Assembly (NCBI RefSeq): GCF_003852895.1
Contig: NZ_QUSW01000008.1
Coordinates: forward strand, 186,001 to 250,000
Direction of reading: 5' to 3'
Source of the DNA: Rhizobacter terrae
GTDB lineage: Bacteria > Pseudomonadota > Gammaproteobacteria > Burkholderiales > Burkholderiaceae_C
DNA length: 64,000 bases
Part shown: positions 33,917-43,944 of the stretch, one piece after another
How positions within the stretch are numbered: position 1 is the stretch's first letter
Layout: each line of letters starts with the position of its first letter
Notes under the pieces: model-generated
What the model saw: only the letters and a program-made list of their open reading frames with translations
Databases searched by the model: none
Told to the model about the DNA's origin: nothing
Program-made: the position numbers and the translations under genes

Positions 33917-34148
33917 GGGGCCTCCTGCTGATGTTGACTCCATGCTAGGGAGGCCGCGTGACCGGCGCATTCGGCCGGATGCCCGAATGCGTGTCGGCTG
34001 ATGCCTACATCATCCCCCGCACATATCGCGATGAAGCACCACAACGCTCTGGGTGAAGCATGGATGACGCGCCGCCGCGCAAAGATCAGCCACTGGATGA
34101 TGTTCCGTTCCTGGAGGTGCGAATTCCGGCCCTTGAGCCAGGCGTTCT

Positions 34149-35555
34149 TCAGGGCACCTCGGTCTCCCCGCCAATGGACTGAATGGGATCTCCCTGGAAC
34201 ACGCTGCTTCCTGCAGGCAACCCAATATCCATGTGCCAAAGCAGCGCACTGGAGGCCGACACTTCATGCACGGAGACTGGTCCGGTTGCCCCCACCAGAC
34301 CGGCTGGTGTGCCGAATGTGACGACCGTGTTCCCGTTGCTGACACGGCGGGCAGAGCTGATGATCGTGGCCCAAATGTCCGGGTTCGGCCGATACTGCCA
34401 TGCAGTGTTGACTGTGTGCGTGGCAGGATCCAGGGCCAGTTCCAGCGCTCGAGAGTAGTGGCTGCCGTCCGCTCTGGCATAGCCGTTGTCGAAGAGCAGC
34501 ACGTGATTCGGGGCCACTTCACGGGCTGAATGCTGCCCGGAGGTCACTTGGTCGAGGGTAACAGTGTATGTGCTTCCGACGCCCCCAAGTCGCCACTCGA
34601 TAGAGCCGAAACCAGGGGCAATAGAAATGACCTGATCAAGGAAGTGGAAGGAGACCAGCGTGTTTCCTCTGGGGCCAACCGACACATGATTGGCGTGAAA
34701 CCAATCGTTGGGCACTGACCGCGGACCAATGTCCACCGTCGGGTCAAGAAAATCAAAGGCGCGCCAGCGACGATCGAGCGCATTGGTTTGGGGATCCCAT
34801 TCCCAGATTTCCTCGCCCTGGATCGTGACCCCGTTGAAAACTCGAGGGTCCAAGGTCAGAAACAGCAAGGTATTGGCCGGGGTGGCTATGACGCCATGAT
34901 GCATTCCATGCCCAGCCGGGAGGCTCGTTGAAGGCAGCGTTGACACGACCTCGCCAAGCGAATTGAATTCCGTCAGTGAGTTTGTAAGGACGACCCAGTT
35001 GCCGTTCGCGCGCTGCGCTGCACCTTGTGGAGCTGTTGTGCGACCGTACCAGACGATGTGCCCCTGTGTATCGACAATGACACCGCCATTGAAGGTTGAC
35101 CGGACAGAAAGGAACACGAGTGGCTGCGTGGCAGTCCCCGATGGCGAAAAAGTGATGGCACGCAGATCGTCAGGCAACTGCGCCGTCGTGAACGTGCCGG
35201 CATGGACCCAGATGGTCGAGCCTGCGGACGTTCTCAGTCCTACGCGATATTGGTAAGTGCTCTCCGCGCGCAATCTGGGGAGTGCCAGCGTATGCGAGAC
35301 AGCGTTGTCAGAGCTGGAAACGCGCAGGCGCGGTCCGCCCGGACTCCAGTACTCGACATCTACGGCAGACGCCGTAGACAGTGATATGTCCAGACTCCGG
35401 AAGATGGGCCCCTTGTCCTGCACCGTTGCCGAGACAGATACATCGTCACCGCCGCCACAGCCGGCCAGAATGGTCATGGCGACAATGAGCAGGGTAATCA
35501 ACTGCCGCCAATTGGCTTGACGAACAGGGCGAAGAATCCCACTGCAATTGGTCAT
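34149..35555 (-). CDS. Arylsulfotransferase (ASST)-like lipoprotein
   Basis: This 468-residue protein starts with a lipoprotein signal (LLIVAMTILAGC, lipobox LAGC), so it is anchored in the outer or inner membrane. The body is a beta-propeller like ASST: HHGVIATPANTLLFL, GEEIWEWDPQTN and DWFHANHVSVGPRGNTLVSF, where the histidine of FHANHVS corresponds to the catalytic region that takes sulfate from phenyl sulfate donors. Codon use is less GC-rich than in neighbours, which suggests recent acquisition. No DsbL/DsbI partner genes are near. Activity on sulfate esters is inferred. Confidence 0.8.
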   Translation of the reverse strand: MTNCSGILRPVRQANWRQLITLLIVAMTILAGCGGGDDVSVSATVQDKGPIFRSLDISLSTASAVDVEYWSPGGPRLRVSSSDNAVSHTLALPRLRAESTYQYRVGLRTSAGSTIWVHAGTFTTAQLPDDLRAITFSPSGTATQPLVFLSVRSTFNGGVIVDTQGHIVWYGRTTAPQGAAQRANGNWVVLTNSLTEFNSLGEVVSTLPSTSLPAGHGMHHGVIATPANTLLFLTLDPRVFNGVTIQGEEIWEWDPQTNALDRRWRAFDFLDPTVDIGPRSVPNDWFHANHVSVGPRGNTLVSFHFLDQVISIAPGFGSIEWRLGGVGSTYTVTLDQVTSGQHSAREVAPNHVLLFDNGYARADGSHYSRALELALDPATHTVNTAWQYRPNPDIWATIISSARRVSNGNTVVTFGTPAGLVGATGPVSVHEVSASSALLWHMDIGLPAGSSVFQGDPIQSIGGETEVP

Positions 35556-35710
35556 TGCACAAGTCTCCCTTTGGACGAAAACCGCCTGGGCGGATCGTGC
35601 ACGTGCGGCTCGGTACTTGCAAGCAAGCGCCTTGTCCCCTTGCGGACTTCGAATCTGTCAGTCGAACGCCGAACGGTCGAGGCGATGCGAAAATCCGCTC
35701 TCCTGCTTCC

Positions 35711-36742
35711 ATGCTCCCCGCCGTGACCCACAACCCCTGGCGCCTGTCCGTCGCTCCGATGATGGACTGGACCGATCGCCACTGCCGCTACTTCCACCGC
35801 CTGCTGACCCGGCGCACCCGGCTCTACACCGAGATGGTGACCACCGGCGCGCTGCTGCATGGCGACGTGCCGCGGCACCTGGACTTCAACGCGCAAGAAC
35901 ACCCGGTCGCGCTGCAGCTGGGCGGCAGCGAGCCCGACGACCTGGCCCACGGCGCGAAGCTGGCTCAGCAATGGGGCTACGACGAGGTCAACCTTAACTG
36001 CGGCTGCCCCAGCGAACGGGTGCAGCGCGGTGCCTTCGGTGCCTGCCTGATGAACGAGCCGCACACCGTGGCCGACGGCGTGAAGGCCATGCGCGATGCG
36101 GTGAGCATTCCCGTCACGGTCAAGCACCGCATCGGCGTGGACAAGACCGAGAGCTACGAGTTCGTGCGCGACTTCGTGGGCACCGTGGCCGACGCCGGTT
36201 GCGAGGTCTTCACCGTTCATGCGCGCAACGCCTGGCTCAAGGGCCTGAGCCCGAAGGAGAACCGCGAGATCCCGCCGCTGCGCTACGAGATCGTCCACCG
36301 GCTCAAGCGCGACTTCCCCGCGCTCACCATCTGCATCAACGGCGGCGTGACCACCGAGGAGCAGATCGCCGACCAGCTCGGCCACATCGACGGCGTGATG
36401 GTGGGCCGCGAGGCCTACCACAACCCCTGGATCATGGCTGGATGGGACCAGCGCTTCTTCGGCGATGCGCCCGTGCATCGCGAGCGTTGCGAGGTGGAAG
36501 CGCAGATGGTGGCCTACATGGCGCGCTGCGTGGCGCAGGGCACGCCGTGGTCGCATGTCGCGCGGCACATGCTGGGCCTGTGGAACGGCATGCCTGGCGG
36601 CCGCCGCTGGCGGCAGGTGTGGTCAGACCATCGCCTGAAGACACTGCCGCCGCAGGAGGTCGCCGACCTCGCCACCGCGGCCCGGCTGGGACGGCAGGCC
36701 ATGTCCGCCAGCTCCGCCCTGGCGCCGGCCGTGGGCGATTGA
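35711..36742 (+). CDS. dusA: tRNA-dihydrouridine synthase DusA
   Basis: This 343-residue FMN enzyme reduces uridine 20/20a in tRNA D-loops. The N-terminal APMMDWTDRHCR, the catalytic-cysteine motif LNCGCPSERVQRGAFGACL and KHRIGVD, VHARNAWLKGLSPKENR and INGGV are all DusA-type. I chose the ATG at 35711, which matches the family start. No clear ribosome binding site is seen. A 168-bp gap separates it from the divergent ASST-like gene. Confidence 0.94.
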   Translation: MLPAVTHNPWRLSVAPMMDWTDRHCRYFHRLLTRRTRLYTEMVTTGALLHGDVPRHLDFNAQEHPVALQLGGSEPDDLAHGAKLAQQWGYDEVNLNCGCPSERVQRGAFGACLMNEPHTVADGVKAMRDAVSIPVTVKHRIGVDKTESYEFVRDFVGTVADAGCEVFTVHARNAWLKGLSPKENREIPPLRYEIVHRLKRDFPALTICINGGVTTEEQIADQLGHIDGVMVGREAYHNPWIMAGWDQRFFGDAPVHRERCEVEAQMVAYMARCVAQGTPWSHVARHMLGLWNGMPGGRRWRQVWSDHRLKTLPPQEVADLATAARLGRQAMSASSALAPAVGD

Positions 36743-37053
36743 CGGGCGAGGCGTCCAGACGTCGATGGAAGGCCTTGCCCACCCCTGCCGCGCCGGTGCA
36801 AACGCCGCCGTAAATTTTTCCGGGGCGGCTGTTCCCGCAAGGTAACTCTCACCTCATCCACGCCCCGCAAAGCCCTGGCGTCCCAGGGAGAACAGCGCCC
36901 TCGTACAGACCCTGATGCGCGTGGCACGGGCTGTGCTCTCAGCCAGCCCATGTTCGCGTTCAAGCGTGCGCACGCTCGTGCCGGGTGTCCGTGCGCGTGG
37001 AAGCAATGTGGGGGACAGGGGTTCGAGATGAACCTGATGACGGGGACCTGCCA
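36743..37053. other. Intergenic region before the poly-HAMP kinase
   Basis: These 311 bp contain an imperfect hairpin, GCCGCC (36804-36809) with GGCGGC (36824-36829), around an A/T-rich 14-nt loop (TAAATTTTT). This could be a dusA terminator without T-run, or the -35/-10 region of the kinase gene. Beyond that I see no gene or repeat. Confidence 0.5.
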
Positions 37054-40000
37054 ATGATTGCCTACGACGAATCCACGCTCCTGGCCCCTGCCGAGGAGCT
37101 GTCGGCGCTGCTGAATGCGCTCACCGCCTTGCGCAAGGGCGACGCCACCGTGAGGCTGCCCGCGCACTGGACCGGCCTGCCGGGCAAGGTGGCCGATGCC
37201 TTCAACGACGTGGTGGAGCTCAATGCCAGCATGGCCGCCGAGATCTCCCGCCTGCGCCAGGTGGTGGGCAAGGAGGGCAAGCTCAAGCAGCGCGCCTCCG
37301 TGCCGCAGGCCCGGGGCTTCTGGGGCGAGCAGGTGGACAGCATCAATGCGCTCATCGACGACCTCGTGCACCCGACCTCGGAAGTGGCCCGCGTGATCGG
37401 CGCGGTGGCGCAGGGCGACCTGAGCAAGTCCATGGCGCTGGAGGTGGAAGGGCGCGAGCTGGAAGGCGAGTTCCTGCGCACGGCAAAGACCATCAACAAG
37501 ATGGTGGAGCAGCTGGGCAACTTCTCCGCCGAGGTGACGCGCGTCGCCCGCGAAGTGGGCACCGAGGGCAAGCTGGGCGGACAGGCGAAGGTGAAGGGCG
37601 TGGCCGGCACCTGGAAGGACCTGACGGACTCGGTGAACTCCATGGCCGGCAACCTGACCGACCAGGTGCGCAACATCGCCGACGTGACCACCGCGGTGGC
37701 CAAGGGTGACCTGTCCAAGAAGATCGACGTGGACGTGAAGGGCGAGTTCCTCACGCTGAAGAACACCATCAACACCATGGTGGACCAGCTGCGGTCCTTC
37801 GCGTCGGAAGTGACGCGGGTGGCGCGTGAGGTGGGCACCGAAGGCTCGCTGGGCGGCCAGGCGCGGGTGGAAGGCGTGTCCGGGACGTGGAAGGACTTGA
37901 CGGACTCGGTGAATTCCATGGCCGGCAACTTGACCTCGCAGGTGCGCAACATCGCGGACGTGACGAAGGCGGTGGCCGCGGGCGACTTGTCCAAGAAGAT
38001 CACGGTGGACGTGAAGGGCGAGATCCTGGAACTGAAGAACACCGTGAACACCATGGTGGACCAGCTTCGGTCCTTCGCGGCTGAAGTGACGCGGGTGGCC
38101 CGCGAGGTGGGCACCGAAGGCAAGCTGGGCGGCCAGGCCGACGTGCAGGGCGTGGCCGGCACGTGGAAGGACTTGACCGAGTCGGTGAACTTCATGGCCG
38201 GCAACCTCACTTCGCAGGTGCGCAACATCGCCGAAGTGACGACTGCGGTGGCGGCAGGCGACTTGTCCAAGAAGATCACCGTGGACGTGAAGGGCGAGAT
38301 CTCCGAGCTGAAGAACACCATCAACACCATGGTGGACCAGCTGCGGTCCTTCGCTGCGGAAGTGACGCGTGTGGCCCGTGAGGTGGGCACCGAAGGCAAG
38401 CTGGGCGGTCAAGCCGAAGTGCAGGGCGTGGCCGGCACGTGGAAGGACCTGACCGACTCCGTGAACTCGATGGCGTCGAACCTCACGTCCCAGGTGCGCA
38501 ACATCGCCGACGTGACCAAGGCCGTGCAGGCCGGTGACTTGTCCAAGAAGATCACCGTGGAGGTGAAGGGTGAGATCCTCGAACTCAAGGCCACCATCAA
38601 CACGATGGTGGACCAGCTCTCGTCCTTCGCCGCGGAAGTGACCCGCGTGGCCCGTGAAGTGGGCACCGAAGGGCGCCTCGGTGGCCAGGCCGAAGTGGGC
38701 GGCGTGTCCGGCACCTGGAAGGATTTGACGGACTCGGTGAACTCGATGGCCGGCAACCTGACCTCGCAGGTGCGCAACATCGCCGACGTGACGAAGGCGG
38801 TGGCGGCGGGTGACTTGTCCAAGAAGATCACGGTGGACGTGAAGGGCGAGATCCTGGAGCTGAAGAACACCATCAACACCATGGTGGACCAACTGCGGTC
38901 GTTTGCGGCTGAAGTGACCCGCGTGGCCCGTGAAGTGGGTACCGAAGGCAAGCTGGGCGGCCAGGCCGACGTGCAGGGCGTGGCCGGCACGTGGAAGGAC
39001 TTGACCGAGTCGGTGAACTTCATGGCCGGCAACCTCACTTCGCAGGTGCGCAACATCGCCGAAGTGACGACTGCGGTGGCGGCAGGCGACTTGTCCAAGA
39101 AGATCACCGTGGACGTGAAGGGCGAGATCTCCGAGCTGAAGAACACCATCAACACCATGGTGGACCAGCTGCGGTCCTTCGCTGCGGAAGTGACGCGTGT
39201 GGCCCGTGAGGTGGGCACCGAAGGCAAGCTGGGCGGTCAAGCCGAAGTGCAGGGCGTGGCCGGCACGTGGAAGGACCTGACCGACTCCGTGAACTCGATG
39301 GCGTCGAACCTCACGTCCCAGGTGCGCAACATCGCCGACGTGACCAAGGCCGTGCAGGCCGGTGACTTGTCCAAGAAGATCACCGTGGAGGTGAAGGGTG
39401 AGATCCTCGAACTCAAGGCCACCATCAACACGATGGTGGACCAGCTCTCGTCCTTCGCCGCGGAAGTGACCCGCGTGGCCCGTGAAGTGGGCACCGAAGG
39501 GCGCCTCGGTGGCCAGGCCGAAGTGGGCGGCGTGTCCGGCACCTGGAAGGATTTGACGGACTCGGTGAACTCGATGGCCGGCAACCTGACCTCGCAGGTG
39601 CGCAACATCGCCGACGTGACGAAGGCGGTGGCGGCGGGTGACTTGTCCAAGAAGATCACGGTGGACGTGAAGGGCGAAATCTCTGAGCTGAAGAACACCA
39701 TCAACACCATGGTGGACCAGCTCTCATCCTTCGCGGCGGAAGTGACGCGTGTGGCCCGTGAAGTGGGCACCGAAGGCAAGCTGGGCGGCCAGGCCGACGT
39801 GCAGGGCGTGGCCGGCACGTGGAAGGACCTGACCGAGTCGGTGAACTCGATGGCTTCCAACCTCACCTCGCAGGTGCGCAACATCGCCGACGTGACGAAG
39901 GCGGTGGCCTTGGGCGACTTGTCCAAGAAGATCACGGTGGACGTGAAGGGCGAAATCCTGGAGCTGAAGAACACCGTGAACACCATGGTGGACCAGCTGC

Positions 40001-43000
40001 GAAGCTTCGCGGCCGAAGTGACGCGGGTGGCTCGCGAAGTGGGCACCGAAGGCAAGCTGGGCGGCCAGGCCGACGTGCAGGGTGTGGCCGGCACGTGGAA
40101 GGACCTGACCGAGTCGGTGAACTTCATGGCCGGCAACCTGACCTCCCAGGTGCGCAACATCGCCGAAGTGACGACGGCCGTGGCCAAGGGCGACCTCTCC
40201 AAGAAGATCACCGTGGACACCAAGGGCGAAATCCTGGAGCTGAAGAACACCATCAACACCATGGTGGACCAGCTGCGGTCGTTTGCGGCTGAAGTGACCC
40301 GCGTGGCCCGCGAGGTGGGCACCGAAGGCAAGCTGGGTGGCCAGGCCGACGTGCAAGGCGTGGCCGGCACCTGGAAGGACCTGACCGACTCCGTGAACTT
40401 CATGGCCTCCAACCTCACGTCCCAGGTGCGCAACATCGCCGACGTGACCAAGGCCGTGCAGGCGGGCGACCTGTCCAAGAAGATCACGGTGGACGTGAAA
40501 GGCGAGATCCTCGAACTCAAGGCCACCATCAACACGATGGTGGACCAGCTCTCGTCCTTCGCCGCGGAAGTGACGCGCGTGGCCCGCGAGGTGGGCACCG
40601 AAGGGCGGCTGGGCGGACAGGCCCAGGTGCGCGGCGTGTCCGGCACCTGGAAGGACCTGACCGACAACGTGAACTTCATGGCAGGCAACCTGACGTCGCA
40701 GGTGCGCGGCATCGCCAAGGTGGTGACGGCCGTGGCCGACGGCGATCTGAAGCAGAAGCTGACGGTGGAAGCCAAGGGCGAGATCGCCGCGCTGGCCGAC
40801 ACCATCAACAGCATGACGGACACGCTGGCCATCTTCGCGGACCAGGTGACCTCGGTGGCGCGCGAAGTGGGCGTGGAAGGCAAGCTGGGCGGCCAGGCCA
40901 AGGTGCCGGGCGCCTCGGGCACCTGGAAGGGCCTGACGGAGAACGTGAACCAGCTCGCGGCCAACCTCACGACGCAGGTGCGTGCCATTGCCGAGGTGGC
41001 CACCGCGGTGACGCAGGGCGACTTGACGCGGTCCATCACGGTGGAGGCGCTGGGCGAAGTGGCGGCCTTGAAGGACACCATCAACGAGATGATCCGCAAC
41101 CTCAAGGACACCACGCAGAAGAACACCGAGCAGGACTGGCTGAAGACCAACCTCGCGAAGTTCTCGCGCATGCTGCAGGGCCAGAAGGACCTGGTCACCG
41201 TGGGCCAGCTCATCCTGTCTGAACTGGCGCCGGTGGTGGGCGCCCAGCAGGCGGAGTTCTACGTGCTCACCCACATCGACAACGAGCCCAAGCTCAAGCT
41301 GTTCGCCAGCTACGCCTCGGGCGGCCAGGCCTCGCACGGCAAGGAGATCGAACTGGGGCAGGGCCTGGTGGGGCAGTGCGCCATCGAGAAGGAAAAGATC
41401 CTGCTCACCAACGTGCCGAGCAATGCCTTCCGCGTGGCCACGGGCCTGTCGCAGACGGCGGCGCTCGACGTGCTGGTGCTGCCCGTGATCTTCGAGGGCC
41501 AGGTGCGCGGCGTGCTGGAACTCGCATCGCTGGAGCGCTTCAACCCGTCGCACCAGGCCTTCCTCGATCAGCTGACCGAGTCCATCGGCATCGTGATCAA
41601 CACCATCTCGGCCAACATGCGCACGGAAGACCTGCTGATGCAATCGCAGTCCCTCGCGCAGGAGCTGCAGAGCCGGCAGGAAGAACTGCAGCAGACCAAC
41701 GAGGAGCTGCAGGAAAAGGCGCGCCTGCTGGCCCACCAGAACCAGGAGGTGGAGCGCAAGAACCAGGAAGTGGAGCAGGCCCGCCAGGCGCTGGAAGAAA
41801 AGGCCGAGCAGCTCGCCCTCACGTCCAAGTACAAGTCCGAGTTCCTGGCCAACATGTCGCACGAGTTGCGCACGCCGCTGAACTCGCTGCTCATCCTGTC
41901 GGACCAGCTGTGCAAGAACACCGAGGGCAACCTGCTGCCCAAGCAGGTGGAGTTCGCCAAGACCATCCACCTGTCGGGCAACGACCTGCTGATGCTCATC
42001 AACGACATCCTGGACCTGTCCAAGATCGAGTCGGGCACGGTGGCGGTGGACGTGAGCGAGCTGCGCCTGGACGACCTGCAGCGCAGCGTGGACCGCAGCT
42101 TCCGCCACGTGGCGGAGTCCAAGCACGTGGGCTTCGTCATGAACCCGGTGCAGCCGCTGCCCAAGTCGGTGGTGACGGACGTGAAGCGGCTGCAGCAGAT
42201 CATCAAGAACCTGCTGTCCAACGCCTTCAAGTTCACGCACCAGGGGCAGGTCACGCTGTCCATCGCGCAGGTGGAAAGCGGCTGGTCGCGCGACAACGAG
42301 GAGCTCAACCGCGCACCGTCTGTGCTGGCCTTCTCGGTGTCGGACACCGGCATCGGCATCTCGCCGGACAAGCAGCAGATCATCTTCGAGGCCTTCCAGC
42401 AGGCTGATGGATCGACCTCGCGCAAGTACGGCGGCACGGGCCTGGGCCTGGCCATCAGCCGCGAGCTGTCGCGCCTGCTGGGCGGCGAGATCAAGCTGGT
42501 GAGCGCGCCGTCCGAAGGCTCCACCTTCACGCTGTACCTGCCGCAAAGCTACAGCCCGGTGCGCAGCGCGCATCGCGGCCGTGCCCACGAGGTGGAGGCC
42601 AAGGCCAATGTGGAACAGCGCCAGCGCGACGCCGAACGCAGCGACCGCGAAGAGACTCGGAGCCCGTCCAAGCGCGACGCCGTGGAGGTGTCCTCGATGG
42701 ACGTGATGCACGAGGCCGAATCCACGCTGCTGCAAGCCAACGTGGCCGACGACGACCGCAACGACATCAGCACCGGCGACAAGGTGCTGCTCATCGTGGA
42801 GAACGACCTGGGATTCGCCAAGGTGCTGCTGGAGGCGGCGCGCCGCAACGGCTTCAAGGGCCTGGTGAGTACCACGGGTGGTGCCGCGCTGGCGATGACG
42901 CGCGAATACCAGCCCTCGGTGATCACGCTGGACATCTTCCTGCCCGACATGGAAGGCTGGCGCATCCTCGAACGCCTCAAGGGCGACCTCGCGACGCGGC

Positions 43001-43944
43001 ACATCCCGATCTGCGTGGTGTCCACGGACGATTCGCGCCAGCGCGCGCTGAACTCCGGCGCCATCGGCTTCCTGACCAAGCCGCTGCAGTCGGTGGACGT
43101 GGTCAACGACGCCCTGGCCCACCTCTACCAGTTCGCCGACCGCAGTGCCAAGCGGCTGCTGGTGGTGATGGAGCCGTCGCCGCTGCGCGAGGAGTACCTG
43201 AGGTGCCTGGACAGCGAGACGCAGATCGACGTGGCTGACAACGCACAGGCTGCTCGCGCCAAGCTGTCCAGCGGCGGCATCGACTGCCTCGTGACGGACG
43301 GCCGGATCGACGACTTCGGGCCTGAAGATGTGATCGAGACGCAGGAGGGCCGGCCGCTGTTCCGCCAGTTGCCCATCGTGCTGTACTGCGACGAGCAGGC
43401 CGATGCCAACACCGAGTGGAAGCGCGGCCACAGCGCCTTCGCGCTGCGCGAGGCCCACACGCTGGAACGCCTGCTGGATGCCACCGCCTTCTTCCTGCAC
43501 CGCGGCACGGCAGCGATGTCAGAGCAGGAGCGGCAGTCGGTGCAGGCGCTGTACGACTCGCAGCGCGTGCTCGAAGGCAAGAAGGCGCTGATCGTCGACG
43601 ACGACATGCGCAACATCTTCGCGCTGGCGACGGTGCTTGACGACCAGGGCATGGTCATCGTCTCGGCCGACAACGGCCGCGATGCCATCCGCCTGGTGCA
43701 GGAAGACCCCTCGATTGACATCGTGCTGATGGACATCATGATGCCCGAGATGGACGGCATTGCCACCATGAAGGAGATCCGCAAGCTGCAGCGCGGCAAG
43801 AACCTGCCCATCGTGGCGGTGACGGCCAAGGCGATGAAGGGTGACCGCGAGAAGTGCATCGAGGCCGGGGCCTGGGACTACCTGTCCAAGCCGGTCGACA
43901 CGACGCACATGCTGACGGTGCTGCGGAGCTGGCTGTGCCAATGA
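37054..43944 (+). CDS. Poly-HAMP hybrid histidine kinase (Nik1/group III-like)
   Basis: This 2296-residue cytosolic kinase has no transmembrane segment. Order: degenerate HAMP-like start (1-163), 13 tandem 92-residue HAMP repeats (164-1359, with [15 protein letters not shown] and GTWKDLT), GAF (about 1362-1530), coiled coil, HisKA (H1603 in SHELRTP), HATPase (about 1700-1825), receiver 1 (D1960), a second receiver-like part with lost acidic pocket (about 2030-2150) and receiver 3 (D2227). The repeat motif and length match those of fungal group III osmosensing kinases. In those, HAMP repeats regulate the kinase. The ATG at 37054 is chosen by coding pattern. The gene is coupled (ATGA) to a second hybrid kinase. 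The signal is unknown. Confidence 0.9.
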   Translation: MIAYDESTLLAPAEELSALLNALTALRKGDATVRLPAHWTGLPGKVADAFNDVVELNASMAAEISRLRQVVGKEGKLKQRASVPQARGFWGEQVDSINALIDDLVHPTSEVARVIGAVAQGDLSKSMALEVEGRELEGEFLRTAKTINKMVEQLGNFSAEVTRVAREVGTEGKLGGQAKVKGVAGTWKDLTDSVNSMAGNLTDQVRNIADVTTAVAKGDLSKKIDVDVKGEFLTLKNTINTMVDQLRSFASEVTRVAREVGTEGSLGGQARVEGVSGTWKDLTDSVNSMAGNLTSQVRNIADVTKAVAAGDLSKKITVDVKGEILELKNTVNTMVDQLRSFAAEVTRVAREVGTEGKLGGQADVQGVAGTWKDLTESVNFMAGNLTSQVRNIAEVTTAVAAGDLSKKITVDVKGEISELKNTINTMVDQLRSFAAEVTRVAREVGTEGKLGGQAEVQGVAGTWKDLTDSVNSMASNLTSQVRNIADVTKAVQAGDLSKKITVEVKGEILELKATINTMVDQLSSFAAEVTRVAREVGTEGRLGGQAEVGGVSGTWKDLTDSVNSMAGNLTSQVRNIADVTKAVAAGDLSKKITVDVKGEILELKNTINTMVDQLRSFAAEVTRVAREVGTEGKLGGQADVQGVAGTWKDLTESVNFMAGNLTSQVRNIAEVTTAVAAGDLSKKITVDVKGEISELKNTINTMVDQLRSFAAEVTRVAREVGTEGKLGGQAEVQGVAGTWKDLTDSVNSMASNLTSQVRNIADVTKAVQAGDLSKKITVEVKGEILELKATINTMVDQLSSFAAEVTRVAREVGTEGRLGGQAEVGGVSGTWKDLTDSVNSMAGNLTSQVRNIADVTKAVAAGDLSKKITVDVKGEISELKNTINTMVDQLSSFAAEVTRVAREVGTEGKLGGQADVQGVAGTWKDLTESVNSMASNLTSQVRNIADVTKAVALGDLSKKITVDVKGEILELKNTVNTMVDQLRSFAAEVTRVAREVGTEGKLGGQADVQGVAGTWKDLTESVNFMAGNLTSQVRNIAEVTTAVAKGDLSKKITVDTKGEILELKNTINTMVDQLRSFAAEVTRVAREVGTEGKLGGQADVQGVAGTWKDLTDSVNFMASNLTSQVRNIADVTKAVQAGDLSKKITVDVKGEILELKATINTMVDQLSSFAAEVTRVAREVGTEGRLGGQAQVRGVSGTWKDLTDNVNFMAGNLTSQVRGIAKVVTAVADGDLKQKLTVEAKGEIAALADTINSMTDTLAIFADQVTSVAREVGVEGKLGGQAKVPGASGTWKGLTENVNQLAANLTTQVRAIAEVATAVTQGDLTRSITVEALGEVAALKDTINEMIRNLKDTTQKNTEQDWLKTNLAKFSRMLQGQKDLVTVGQLILSELAPVVGAQQAEFYVLTHIDNEPKLKLFASYASGGQASHGKEIELGQGLVGQCAIEKEKILLTNVPSNAFRVATGLSQTAALDVLVLPVIFEGQVRGVLELASLERFNPSHQAFLDQLTESIGIVINTISANMRTEDLLMQSQSLAQELQSRQEELQQTNEELQEKARLLAHQNQEVERKNQEVEQARQALEEKAEQLALTSKYKSEFLANMSHELRTPLNSLLILSDQLCKNTEGNLLPKQVEFAKTIHLSGNDLLMLINDILDLSKIESGTVAVDVSELRLDDLQRSVDRSFRHVAESKHVGFVMNPVQPLPKSVVTDVKRLQQIIKNLLSNAFKFTHQGQVTLSIAQVESGWSRDNEELNRAPSVLAFSVSDTGIGISPDKQQIIFEAFQQADGSTSRKYGGTGLGLAISRELSRLLGGEIKLVSAPSEGSTFTLYLPQSYSPVRSAHRGRAHEVEAKANVEQRQRDAERSDREETRSPSKRDAVEVSSMDVMHEAESTLLQANVADDDRNDISTGDKVLLIVENDLGFAKVLLEAARRNGFKGLVSTTGGAALAMTREYQPSVITLDIFLPDMEGWRILERLKGDLATRHIPICVVSTDDSRQRALNSGAIGFLTKPLQSVDVVNDALAHLYQFADRSAKRLLVVMEPSPLREEYLRCLDSETQIDVADNAQAARAKLSSGGIDCLVTDGRIDDFGPEDVIETQEGRPLFRQLPIVLYCDEQADANTEWKRGHSAFALREAHTLERLLDATAFFLHRGTAAMSEQERQSVQALYDSQRVLEGKKALIVDDDMRNIFALATVLDDQGMVIVSADNGRDAIRLVQEDPSIDIVLMDIMMPEMDGIATMKEIRKLQRGKNLPIVAVTAKAMKGDREKCIEAGAWDYLSKPVDTTHMLTVLRSWLCQ
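37543..41130 (+). repeat. 13 tandem 276-bp HAMP-coding repeats
   Basis: Thirteen consecutive units of exactly 276 bp (92 codons) start at 37543 and every 276 bp after that. Units 1-11 are highly alike; units 12 and 13 diverge. The unit holds one HAMP domain and a HAMP-like linker. All units stay in frame, with no indels. Confidence 0.95.
38113..39677 (+). repeat. 737-bp exact duplication inside the HAMP array
   Basis: Positions 38113-38849 and 38941-39677 are identical by line-by-line reading, at an offset of 828 bp (three repeat units). Just outside, the copies differ (C/T at 38112 and 38940; G/A at 38850 and 39678). This marks a recent in-frame duplication of three units by unequal crossing-over or slippage. 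Confidence 0.9.

Noticed and set aside
34060-34182. A 40-residue open frame on the plus strand (MDDAPPRKDQPLDD start) overlapping the end of the arylsulfotransferase-like gene.
   Set aside because: It reads like a protein but has no ribosome binding site, overlaps a real gene on the other strand and matches no family; it may be a remnant or chance.
36811-36842. TAAA followed at 15 nt by TGTTCCCG, resembling a flagellar sigma-28 promoter before the poly-HAMP kinase.
   Set aside because: The -10 part does not match GCCGATAA well, and the A/T-rich stretch is better explained as the loop of a hairpin.
37543-41130. The 276-bp tandem repeats were considered as a CRISPR or satellite array.
   Set aside because: There are no spacers, units are in frame and code for HAMP domains throughout.
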